In this document: piece after piece, positions 1 through 6,982 of the stretch
How positions within the stretch are numbered: position 1 is the stretch's first letter
Layout of the letters: each line of letters begins with the position of its first letter
From: an uncultured Bacteroidales bacterium
GTDB taxonomy: Bacteria; Bacteroidota; Bacteroidia; Bacteroidales; UBA932
DNA length: 13,418 nt
Assembly (NCBI GenBank): GCA_946616385.1
Contig: CAMOIZ010000024.1
Span: 1-13,418 of the forward strand
Reading direction: 5' to 3'
Made by a program: the position numbers and the translations under genes
The notes under the pieces: model-generated
Told to the model about the DNA's origin: nothing
What the model saw: only the letters and a program-made list of their open reading frames with translations
The model's database searches: none

Positions 1-6
1 TTTTTT

Positions 7-14
7 TATATTTG
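7..14 (+). promoter_or_regulatory. -7 promoter box (TATATTTG) for the nhaC-like gene
   Basis: The bases TATATTTG match the Bacteroidetes -7 consensus TAnnTTTG exactly. Transcription would start about four bases downstream, near base 18, leaving a leader of about 20 bases before the ATG at 39. The -33 element lies outside the window. The box also argues against the upstream in-frame TTG at base 12 as the start codon, because that codon lies inside the box. Confidence 0.6.
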
Positions 15-22
15 CAGAAGTT
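11..22 (+). repeat. 12-bp repeat TTTGCAGAAGTT, left copy
   Basis: The 12 bases TTTGCAGAAGTT cover the end of the -7 box and the first transcribed bases of the nhaC-like gene. An identical copy lies in inverted orientation at 2539-2550, in the matching position of the barrel gene's promoter. The TTTG part is promoter consensus; the following CAGAAGTT is not required by that consensus. Confidence 0.7.
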
Positions 23-38
23 GACGTGTATTGCCCCT

Positions 39-1487
39 ATGAGAAAAACCTTCATTTCGCTCATCCCCGTTTTTGTGCTTATTGCCATGCTGGCATTCTG
101 CATAAGCATACTTGGCAGCGACTCCATCCAGGGCGCCAGCCAGGTTTCCCTGTTGTTCGCATCCGGAATTGCGGTGTGGCTTGCAATGTGGCGCTTCAAG
201 GTACCGTGGTCGGCATTTGAGGAAGGCATCAAGGCGAATATAGGCAACGTCACTTCTGCAATCGTGATCCTGCTGCTGATCGGTGCCATATCAGGCACAT
301 GGACCATCAGCGGAATAGTCCCCACGATGATCTGTTACGGGGTGAAGGTGCTGTCGCCTTCTTTCTTCCTGCCCGCAGCATGCCTCATCTGCGCCGGAGT
401 GTCGCTCATGCTGGGAAGTTCCTGGACAACCATCGCAACCATAGGAGTAGCACTTCTCGGTATAGGCAGGGCGGAAGGTTTCAGCGAAGGCCTGATTGCC
501 GGAGCTATCATCTCCGGAGCTTATTTCGGCGACAAGATCTCCCCTCTTTCCGACACCACCGTCCTGGCCTCCTCAATCGCGGAGACTCCCCTTTTCACCC
601 ATATCCGCTACATGCTCATCACAACCGTGCCATCATTCGTGATTGCGCTCATAGCTTTCACCGTGATAGGCCTCTGCAGCGTCCCGGACACGCCCGCGGA
701 CATGGGGATGTATACCAGCGCGATATCCGCCAGATTCCAGATCACTCCATGGCTTCTGGTAGTTCCGCTGCTGACCGGTTTGATGATTGCGCGCAGGCTG
801 CCGGCCATAATGGTCTTGAGCCTGTCCGTAGTGCTGGCATCGGTAGCCGCCGTCATCTTCCAGCCCGGAATCGTCGAAGAAATCGGCCGGAAAGCAGCTG
901 CCCTGCACGGCTTGGAAGGCCCCCTCAACGAGTGGAAATTGATGCTTGCCGGTACGGTCGAAAGCATCTACAACTCCGTGCCCATGGAAACAGGCAACGC
1001 ACAGGTAAACGAATTGGTATCGTCCCGGGGAATGATTGGCATGCTCAACACCATCTACCTGATTATCTGCGCAATGTGCTTCGGAGCATGCATGCGCGCA
1101 GGAGGGATGATCGAGGCCATAATGAAGGCGATGCGCAAATTTACCGGCAACCGCACCGGGCTGGTAGCGACTACGGTCGGGTCCGGCACCGCGTTCAATA
1201 CCCTGGTCTGCGACCAGTATCTTTCCATCATGCTGACAACCAACATCTTCAAGGATATTTACGAAGATGCCGGATATGAAAACCGACTGCTCAGCCGTTC
1301 GGTGGAAGATTCAGCCACAGTCACGTCCGTGCTGGTGCCGTGGAATACCTGCGGCATGACCCAGGCCACGATCCTGAGCACACCGACGCTGGTTTATCTG
1401 CCCTACTGCTTTTTCAACCTCCTGAGTCCGCTCATGAGCATACTGGTGGCGGCCATAGGGTATAAGATTTTCAGAAAGAAGTCCTGA
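39..1487 (+). CDS. nhaC: NhaC-type Na+/H+ antiporter
   Basis: An inner-membrane secondary transporter of 482 residues that probably exchanges sodium for protons in pH and sodium homeostasis. It is hydrophobic throughout, with about ten or more membrane segments. NhaC-family motifs are visible: GSSWTT at residues 126-131, G-x-Y-F-G-D-K-I-S-P-L-S-D-T-T at 150-164, and ED followed by VPWNTCG at 423-439. The length fits the family (about 460-520). I chose the ATG at 39 because a -7 promoter box covers the upstream TTG at 12; the frame is open to the window edge, so a longer form cannot be fully excluded. The last 17 bases overlap the end of the convergent barrel gene. Some NhaC relatives exchange malate/lactate or other amines and organic acids, so the exact substrate is inferred. 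Confidence 0.88.
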   Translation: MRKTFISLIPVFVLIAMLAFCISILGSDSIQGASQVSLLFASGIAVWLAMWRFKVPWSAFEEGIKANIGNVTSAIVILLLIGAISGTWTISGIVPTMICYGVKVLSPSFFLPAACLICAGVSLMLGSSWTTIATIGVALLGIGRAEGFSEGLIAGAIISGAYFGDKISPLSDTTVLASSIAETPLFTHIRYMLITTVPSFVIALIAFTVIGLCSVPDTPADMGMYTSAISARFQITPWLLVVPLLTGLMIARRLPAIMVLSLSVVLASVAAVIFQPGIVEEIGRKAAALHGLEGPLNEWKLMLAGTVESIYNSVPMETGNAQVNELVSSRGMIGMLNTIYLIICAMCFGACMRAGGMIEAIMKAMRKFTGNRTGLVATTVGSGTAFNTLVCDQYLSIMLTTNIFKDIYEDAGYENRLLSRSVEDSATVTSVLVPWNTCGMTQATILSTPTLVYLPYCFFNLLSPLMSILVAAIGYKIFRKKS

Positions 1488-2538
1488 GACGCACCACCTG
1501 CTGGCACCCCTGGTAGCCGACGCCGTCGAAGTGGAAGGCGGCGCCCAGCTGAAGACTCAGGCGTTTTGATATTCGCGGAGTCCAGAGGAGCTCCGCCATG
1601 TCGTAGAAACCGCGGTATGTGGGTTCTCCCAAGTACAGATTTGAAGCGTAAATACCGCCTTCCGGTGCCGGGCTGTCGTAATAATGATACAGGTCATCCC
1701 CGGCATAGATACTGTTCTGGATGCAGACATTCCATTTCCTGGCCCGGAAAATGATCTCGCTGCCCAAAGGCATCACCGGATCGGGATCTATATCGCGGGA
1801 GCGCTGGTAACCGGCCATAAGTCCTGCCTGCAGGGAAAGTTCCTGGAAGAAGCCGGCAAAGCAGGCGAAATCGGCCTTGAGCCATGGATTGAACAGATGA
1901 TTGTCTATCACATTATGGGCGAGGGCGGACGTTGCATAATGGTAGAAACTCAGGCCCCATCCTGCTGAAAGCCACTTGTTTGCATCCCATTTCCCGGAAG
2001 AATATATCTGGAAACGCTCGCGCACGGCTCCTCCCTTCTTTCCCATCCAGTCGCAGCCCAGTTCGGCATCGAAATCTTTTGCACTGTACTGCAGCAGCGC
2101 CCCTTCCAGATTGGAATCGTAGAAAGAGACCGCATCGCTCCAGACAGCCCGGCTGTAATACCCGTCCAGCAGATAACGCGGAAGGACACCCGCCGCTGCG
2201 CGGAAAACCCTGCGTCCTCCCAGTTTGTGCGCAACCTGGTAATAAATGGACAGTTCCTTGAAGGAATCCTTCAGACCTTCGCCTGATCCCATGTCGCGCC
2301 GAACCGAGACTCCCGCCATGATACGATGCTCCGTAATCCTGCTCTGCTTGTAGGAAAGGCCTATCTGGGGCAGTAGAAGAACAGAATGCAGAGTCTCCGA
2401 TTCCATATATTTTTCGGAGCCGGCATCGAACTCCCCGTTGTCGAAATAATAATCGAGATACTCCTCGTGCACGAACTTCTGGGCACAAAGCGGAAAAGCT
2501 GCACAGCATAGCAGCAAAGATGTCAGGACACGTTTCAT
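1471..2538 (-). CDS. Outer-membrane beta-barrel protein of unknown function
   Basis: A protein of 355 residues that I do not recognise as a named family. The N-terminus is a clear signal peptide (basic MKR, hydrophobic stretch to about residue 17, likely cleavage after A19 in LCA-Q). The rest has alternating polar/aromatic stretches rich in Tyr, Trp and Gly, typical of transmembrane beta-strands, and ends in RLRTSF; a terminal phenylalanine is a common outer-membrane barrel insertion signal. I chose the ATG at 2538 rather than the in-frame ATG at 2559, because the latter overlaps the promoter and would put residues ahead of the signal peptide. It converges on the nhaC-like gene with a 17-base overlap, and is divergent from the porin/imelysin operon with 135 bases between starts. 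A role in that operon's uptake process is possible but not shown. Confidence 0.75.
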   Translation of the reverse strand: MKRVLTSLLLCCAAFPLCAQKFVHEEYLDYYFDNGEFDAGSEKYMESETLHSVLLLPQIGLSYKQSRITEHRIMAGVSVRRDMGSGEGLKDSFKELSIYYQVAHKLGGRRVFRAAAGVLPRYLLDGYYSRAVWSDAVSFYDSNLEGALLQYSAKDFDAELGCDWMGKKGGAVRERFQIYSSGKWDANKWLSAGWGLSFYHYATSALAHNVIDNHLFNPWLKADFACFAGFFQELSLQAGLMAGYQRSRDIDPDPVMPLGSEIIFRARKWNVCIQNSIYAGDDLYHYYDSPAPEGGIYASNLYLGEPTYRGFYDMAELLWTPRISKRLSLQLGAAFHFDGVGYQGCQQVVRLRTSF

Positions 2539-2550
2539 AACTTCTGCAAA
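2539..2550 (-). repeat. 12-bp repeat TTTGCAGAAGTT, right copy (inverted)
   Basis: On the minus strand this reads TTTGCAGAAGTT, identical to bases 11-22 on the plus strand. It runs from the end of the -7 box to the base before the start codon of the barrel gene. Together the two copies form short inverted repeats enclosing the convergent nhaC-like/barrel pair. Confidence 0.7.
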
Positions 2551-2554
2551 GTTA
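2547..2554 (-). promoter_or_regulatory. -7 promoter box (TAACTTTG) for the barrel gene
   Basis: On the minus strand TAACTTTG matches TAnnTTTG exactly. With the usual spacing, transcription would begin near base 2543 or slightly downstream, leaving only about 0-5 bases before the ATG at 2538. No clear TTG -33 element is visible at the expected distance (around base 2576 the minus strand reads TGGTGA). Confidence 0.5.
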
Positions 2555-2607
2555 GGCATTTATTTCCCTGCTATCACCATTTATTATGATTTTATTTTAC
2601 CTAACTA

Positions 2608-2644
2608 TTGCGATTGACCGGCTCTATGCAAATCAGTAGTTTTG
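2608..2644 (+). promoter_or_regulatory. Promoter of the porin-imelysin-cytochrome operon
   Basis: TAGTTTTG at 2637-2644 matches the -7 consensus TAnnTTTG exactly. TTG occurs at 2614-2616, 20 bases upstream, as expected for the -33 element; a second TTG at 2608-2610 is an alternative. Transcription would start near base 2648, giving a leader of about 26 bases before the ATG at 2674. A 15-bp palindrome overlaps the downstream half. Confidence 0.65.
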
Positions 2645-2654
2645 CGACGCAAAA
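2640..2654. promoter_or_regulatory. Perfect palindrome TTTTGCG-A-CGCAAAA, candidate operator
   Basis: Seven-base arms are perfectly complementary around one central A. With a one-base spacer it cannot form an RNA hairpin, so a site for a dimeric DNA-binding protein is the natural reading. It covers the last five bases of the -7 box and the predicted start point (about -8 to +7), where a repressor would block the polymerase. The regulator is not identified; I do not recognise the site as a canonical Fur box. Confidence 0.5.
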
Positions 2655-2673
2655 TTGACAAAAGTACTTGATT

Positions 2674-3945
2674 ATGGCAAAATGGATGATCTGCACACTT
2701 GCAGCGCTTGCCTTCAGCAGCGCGGCTGCCAGTGCACAAGACAACAGACTTACTGTGGGAGGTTACGGAGAAGTGGCCATGACCCGCAATTTCTATAACG
2801 ATTCTCCTTATATCTACGCCAAACCCGACAACTACCGCGACGCACCCGGCCACGGCCGCTTCGACATCCCGCATGCCGTGGTTTATCTTGGCTATGATTT
2901 CGGCAAAGGATGGACTATGCAGAGCGAGATCGAGTTCGAACACACCGGCACCGGAGCCGCCATCGAACGCGAATATGAAGAAGCGGGAGAGTTCGAGCAG
3001 GAGATTGAAAAGGGCGGAGAGGTGGAACTTGAGCAGTTCTGGATCCAGAAGAGTTTCTTCCCGCAATTGAATGTGCGCATGGGCCACATCGTGGTTCCTG
3101 TAGGAGGCCTGAACAACGCCCACGAGCCTCTGGAATTCTTTACCGTCTACCGTCCGGAGGGAGAATACACGATACTGCCCTCCACCTGGCACGACACCGG
3201 AATCAGCATCTGGGGCCAGGCAGGAGCATGGCGCTACGAAGCGCTGATGGTGGCGGGTCTCGACGCCTTCATGTTCAACACCGACAATTTCATAAAGAAC
3301 GGAGCCGGTTCCCCTTATGAATTCAAGGTGGCGAATACCTACGGATTTGCCGGACGCATCGACAACACATCCTTCAGGAACCTCCGGCTCAGTCTAAGCG
3401 GATGGTACGGCAATTCCATGCACAACACCTACCCCAACGACCTCAAGGGCGACGGACTCAAATACGACGGCAGCAGGGGCCGGGTGATCATAGGCGCTTT
3501 CGATTTTGCCTATACCGGCAAGAGGCTGACGATCAGGGGTAATGCAGATTATGCGACACTCGGCGATGCGGCCGACATAAGCAAAGCCAAGGCGGTGCGT
3601 GCAGCCAACGACTCCCCCTACTCCAAAGAGCCCGTGGGCAAGGCGGCATACGCCGTAGGCATGGAAGCCGGCTTTGACATCCTCCCCTGGTTCAAGCCCA
3701 AGGACAAGGAACAGAAACTATTTGTATTCGGCCGCGCCGAGGCCTACAATCCCTATATTCCCGCAGCCGGTCAGCAAAGCGCCACTTACACGGAGAAAAT
3801 ACGCATTGCCTGCGGTCTCAACTGGAGGCCGCTTCCACAGATCGCAGTCAAGTGCGAGTACTCGCACAGATTCCTGAAGAGCGAATACATAGATGAGCCT
3901 TCGATTTCGCTCGGCATTGCATATATGGGATTCTTCAGTCGTTAA
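2674..3945 (+). CDS. Porin-like outer-membrane beta-barrel protein
   Basis: A 423-residue outer-membrane channel or receptor, first gene of the operon. The signal peptide covers about residues 1-21 (cleavage near ASA-QDN). The mature part begins with LTVGGYGE, a usual first barrel strand, and continues with amphipathic strands to a terminal GIAYMGFFSR. The segment GHIVVPVG...EPLEFFTVYRPEG (about residues 137-173) resembles a Bacteroidetes family related to phosphate-selective (OprO/OprP-like) porins; this is from memory of the family, so the substrate is not established. Residues 85-120 contain 14 glutamates, which would make a loop or channel mouth very acidic and favour cations over phosphate. 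The ATG at 2674 gives a standard signal peptide; a TTG at 2668 and an ATG at 2686 are less likely. The imelysin-like gene starts 23 bases downstream. Confidence 0.78.
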   Translation: MAKWMICTLAALAFSSAAASAQDNRLTVGGYGEVAMTRNFYNDSPYIYAKPDNYRDAPGHGRFDIPHAVVYLGYDFGKGWTMQSEIEFEHTGTGAAIEREYEEAGEFEQEIEKGGEVELEQFWIQKSFFPQLNVRMGHIVVPVGGLNNAHEPLEFFTVYRPEGEYTILPSTWHDTGISIWGQAGAWRYEALMVAGLDAFMFNTDNFIKNGAGSPYEFKVANTYGFAGRIDNTSFRNLRLSLSGWYGNSMHNTYPNDLKGDGLKYDGSRGRVIIGAFDFAYTGKRLTIRGNADYATLGDAADISKAKAVRAANDSPYSKEPVGKAAYAVGMEAGFDILPWFKPKDKEQKLFVFGRAEAYNPYIPAAGQQSATYTEKIRIACGLNWRPLPQIAVKCEYSHRFLKSEYIDEPSISLGIAYMGFFSR

Positions 3946-3968
3946 CTAAAACAATACTTCATAATAAA

Positions 3969-5183
3969 ATGAAACACTTTGTCAAATTGATTGCAGTCGC
4001 AGCAGTGTCTGCACTTGCCCTCACCGCTTGCAGCAAAGATGAGAAAAACGGCTCTGACGAGCTCAACAACTATGAAAAAGAAATAAAGGCCGCATCCGAA
4101 AAGTATGTCAGCCAGGTAGTCTATGCCACTTATGGCAAACTTGCCGAGGCCGGCGAAGCGTTGCTTGCGGACCTCATCGCCCTTCGCGATGCCAAAACTT
4201 TGACACAGAGCGCGATAGACAAGGCCTGCACCGACTTCCTTCTCGCCAGGTCTTACTGGGAAAAGAGCGAAGCCTTCCTCTTTGGCGCAGCTACCGACTT
4301 CGGCATCGATCCTCACATCGACTCGTGGCCGCTCGACCGCCAGAGGCTTGCCAACAACCTTGCGAACAAGGACGTCGTTGCCGACCTCAAGGAAGAAGGA
4401 GCCGGCGCCATCGATGAGGTTGGCACCTCCGCCCTCGGATTCCACGGCATCGAATTCATCCTTTTCCGCGACGGAGCCAACCGCACCGTAGCGGCCCTGC
4501 AGGCAGAAGAGACCGCTGCAGAGTTTGCCGGGAAGGGTGTTACAGGCGAGCAGGAGCTGATTTTCGCAGCAGCCGTTGCCGAAGACCTCCTTGTGCATCT
4601 TTATGAACTGAACGTCAGCTGGAATCCTAATGCCCCCAAGGCACAGCAGGACGCAGTGGAGGAAGCAGAACTCAACTGCACCGTCAACGGCACCGACAAG
4701 ACCTACGGAGAGAACCTGCTTGGCGCCGCTGAGCGCGGGAGCACCTATGCCACATGGCAGGAAGTAGCCCAGACGGTATTGCAGGCCGGATGCGCCAACA
4801 TCGCGAATGAAGTATTCTCCACCAAGATGGGACAGGCTTACAGCGGTGAAGACGAAAGCTACATCGAGAGCCCGTATTCCAAGAAGTCCTTCGCCGATTT
4901 CAAAGACAATATCCTCTCCATCCGGAACAGCCTCTACGGCTCGCTTGACGCAACTTCCCCCGCCGGCGATTCCTTCCTTGCATTCCTGCGCAGCAACCAC
5001 AAAAGCGAAGCGGCCGCTCTCGAGATTGCACTTGCAGATGCCCTCAAGGCCCTTCAGGCCTGCATCGACAGCAAAGTGGCATTCGTCGACAATCCCAAGG
5101 CAGCAACAGTCAAGACAGCCATCGAGGCAGTCAGCGACCTCAATGACGCACTTGAAGAAGCATCCTCTGCAATCAAAGATTAA
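3969..5183 (+). CDS. Imelysin-family (IrpA/EfeO-like) lipoprotein
   Basis: A 404-residue lipoprotein with a typical signal sequence and lipobox LALTA-C, the lipidated cysteine being C21. The imelysin hallmark G-x-H-x-x-E is present at G157, H159 and E162, preceded by the conserved stretch DFGIDPHIDSWPLD (110-123). The C-terminal half shows the second helical-bundle repeat, with SPYSKKSFADFKDNI at 301-315. Imelysin-family proteins are known as iron-regulated periplasmic or outer-membrane proteins (IrpA, and the M75 domain of EfeO); the original peptidase label is doubtful. The residues after C21 (SKDEK) are charged and acidic, resembling the export signal that places Bacteroidetes lipoproteins on the cell surface. 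The gene sits between the porin and the di-heme protein with only two bases before the next start, so co-translation is likely. Binding of iron or another metal is inferred. Confidence 0.88.
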   Translation: MKHFVKLIAVAAVSALALTACSKDEKNGSDELNNYEKEIKAASEKYVSQVVYATYGKLAEAGEALLADLIALRDAKTLTQSAIDKACTDFLLARSYWEKSEAFLFGAATDFGIDPHIDSWPLDRQRLANNLANKDVVADLKEEGAGAIDEVGTSALGFHGIEFILFRDGANRTVAALQAEETAAEFAGKGVTGEQELIFAAAVAEDLLVHLYELNVSWNPNAPKAQQDAVEEAELNCTVNGTDKTYGENLLGAAERGSTYATWQEVAQTVLQAGCANIANEVFSTKMGQAYSGEDESYIESPYSKKSFADFKDNILSIRNSLYGSLDATSPAGDSFLAFLRSNHKSEAAALEIALADALKALQACIDSKVAFVDNPKAATVKTAIEAVSDLNDALEEASSAIKD

Positions 5184-5185
5184 TC

Positions 5186-6976
5186 ATGAGATATCTTAGA
5201 CACACTTTTTTGGCCTTGATGGCCTCGATGGCCGTCATTGCCTGCAACAATGAGGAGAAGGGTGAAACCCCTTCTTCCGAGGGTGAAAGCAAGTATATAG
5301 GCCAGGCCGTAGGCAATTTCGAAGCATCGGAATGGTACCCCGGAGGGGAACTCGGCACAACCGACAACGTGCTTGCGGGCTGCTATGAAGACGAAACTCC
5401 CGCTGTGACCGCCCAGGGCCTCACCGCGGCATTCAACCACGGCGAGTTCTTCTTCGAACGCAACGTCACCGAGAATACCGCGCCATTCAAAGGCCTGGGA
5501 CCTGCATCCGTGCGCAAATCCTGCCTTGACTGCCACCCCGGCTACGGTCACGGGAAGAGGCAGATAGAATACGTTGCCAACGACGCCCGTTCAATGGGCA
5601 ACGGATATCTTCTGGTCGTATACAAGGCTACCGGAGAGAACAACAACCCCACCGGCGACTACACCAACGACGGCCCCTATGTGGCCGAAGTCACAGGCAT
5701 GCCCCAGACCATGTCTGTCGATCCCTTCCTCCCGCCCATCGACGAAAAGCAGATCAGCATAATCTGGCACAAGGTGAGTTCCATGCCTTCCGGCATTCCC
5801 CTTAAATTCGATGACGGAGAGACGGTCGAACTCATATATCCCGAAGTCCTGATCCCGGAAAGCGCATTCAACACGAACCCTACTCCCCATGCCGCAGGCG
5901 TGCCCATAGGATACCGTCTTGAATCCACGATTGGAGTGATAGGCTCAGGCATCATCGACGCCATCGACCAGGACGACATCCGCGAGCAGTACAGGGCAGA
6001 GGCTCCTTACGTGGAGCTGAATCCTGCGTTCTGGGACAAATCCGCAAACGATTTCGCAGCCAGCGCATACTATCATAACTGGCAGCCCGGCGATCTTGGC
6101 GACGGTTATGACGCCGAAGGAAATTTCTATAAGAGAGACACTTATCGCGACGGCAAGCTCCTCAAAAAGTTTACATACGCGATGACCCGCGGCACTCTCC
6201 AGGACGGTGCGGGCGCAAACGCCATCTGGAATATCACCAACGTATCCCGTCCCGACCGTCCCTATCTCTACACGACCGTGGCATGGGCCAAGGCCATGAG
6301 CGAGAATACGGAAGTGATCGCCAAGATACGCGCCGCCGGAGAAGAGTCTCCTTACTACTGCGATGTTGACGGAAACGGGACGGTCACCGATGCCGAGATC
6401 TCGGAAGCGGTGTTCGCACTGCTCAGCCCCGGAACCAACCAGTTCGACAACAAGTATCACAACTTCAAGCCCGAGATGAGTGCAGACGAGTTCTACGACT
6501 TCATGGTATGGCACCGCGGTCTCGCCATCCCACGCGCCCGCAACCTGCAGCGCAAGGATGTGCAAAGGGGCAAGGAACTCTTCAGCAAGTTGGGCTGCGC
6601 CCAGTGCCACAGGCCCAAATGGCAGACCAGGGAAGACAACTATTGGTCTCCTGCAATGAACAAGGGCAAGGCGCTCCCCCGCTACGCCAACCAAACTATC
6701 TATCCTTACTCCGACTTCATCCAGCACCGACTCTACATGGTCAACGATATCCATGGCACATGGTGCCGCACCACTCCTCTCTGGGGCCGCGGCCTGAGCC
6801 AGACCAACACCGGGGCCGGAGACCGTCTGCACGACTGCCGCGCACGTACCACCCTGGAAGCCATCATGTGGCACGGATACAGCAAACAGAGCGATGCATA
6901 CAAGGCAACTGAAGAATTTTCGAAATTATCGAAGGAAGACAGGGATGCAGTCATTAAATTTGTAGACTCAATCTAA
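5186..6976 (+). CDS. Di-heme oxidoreductase lipoprotein (DUF1111/COG3488-like) with an EF-hand-like loop
   Basis: A 596-residue c-type cytochrome. The signal peptide ends in a lipobox (VIA-C20), so it is membrane anchored. Two CxxCH heme sites are seen: C113-x-x-C116-H117 within GLGPASVRKSCLDCH, and C471-x-x-C474-H475 within GKELFSKLGCAQCH. The C-terminal signature LHDCRART...IMWHG (548-573) matches the family's LHDGRAR...WHG except for Cys at 551. Members are related to the MauG/di-heme peroxidase superfamily and often neighbour imelysin/IrpA genes. Residues 393-404 (DVDGNGTVTDAE) form a textbook EF-hand-like calcium loop in the inter-heme region. Extra cysteines at 66, 392, 527 and 551 could form disulfides. 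It lies two bases after the imelysin-like gene and six before the cytochrome assembly gene. The reaction catalysed is unknown; thiol oxidoreductase is a legacy label. Confidence 0.88.
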   Translation: MRYLRHTFLALMASMAVIACNNEEKGETPSSEGESKYIGQAVGNFEASEWYPGGELGTTDNVLAGCYEDETPAVTAQGLTAAFNHGEFFFERNVTENTAPFKGLGPASVRKSCLDCHPGYGHGKRQIEYVANDARSMGNGYLLVVYKATGENNNPTGDYTNDGPYVAEVTGMPQTMSVDPFLPPIDEKQISIIWHKVSSMPSGIPLKFDDGETVELIYPEVLIPESAFNTNPTPHAAGVPIGYRLESTIGVIGSGIIDAIDQDDIREQYRAEAPYVELNPAFWDKSANDFAASAYYHNWQPGDLGDGYDAEGNFYKRDTYRDGKLLKKFTYAMTRGTLQDGAGANAIWNITNVSRPDRPYLYTTVAWAKAMSENTEVIAKIRAAGEESPYYCDVDGNGTVTDAEISEAVFALLSPGTNQFDNKYHNFKPEMSADEFYDFMVWHRGLAIPRARNLQRKDVQRGKELFSKLGCAQCHRPKWQTREDNYWSPAMNKGKALPRYANQTIYPYSDFIQHRLYMVNDIHGTWCRTTPLWGRGLSQTNTGAGDRLHDCRARTTLEAIMWHGYSKQSDAYKATEEFSKLSKEDRDAVIKFVDSI

Positions 6977-6982
6977 GAGCCG

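Noticed and set aside
12..38. Upstream TTG start adding nine residues to the nhaC-like protein
   Set aside because: The TTG at 12 lies inside an exact -7 promoter box, and the ATG at 39 gives a usual NhaC N-terminus.
2581..2600. AT-rich stretch that might be a Fur box upstream of the operon
   Set aside because: TTATTATGATTTTATTTTAC has no convincing dyad symmetry and poor agreement with the 7-1-7 Fur pattern.
3942..5000. Long minus-strand open frame (352 codons) opposite the imelysin-like gene
   Set aside because: Its translation shows no family motif, and it is antisense to a clear lipoprotein gene with lipobox and GxHxxE. GC-rich codon use on the real strand keeps the antisense frame open.
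5945..6874. Minus-strand open frame of 309 codons opposite the di-heme gene
   Set aside because: It lies fully within a gene with two heme motifs and a family C-terminus; the antisense product is unlike any protein I recognise.
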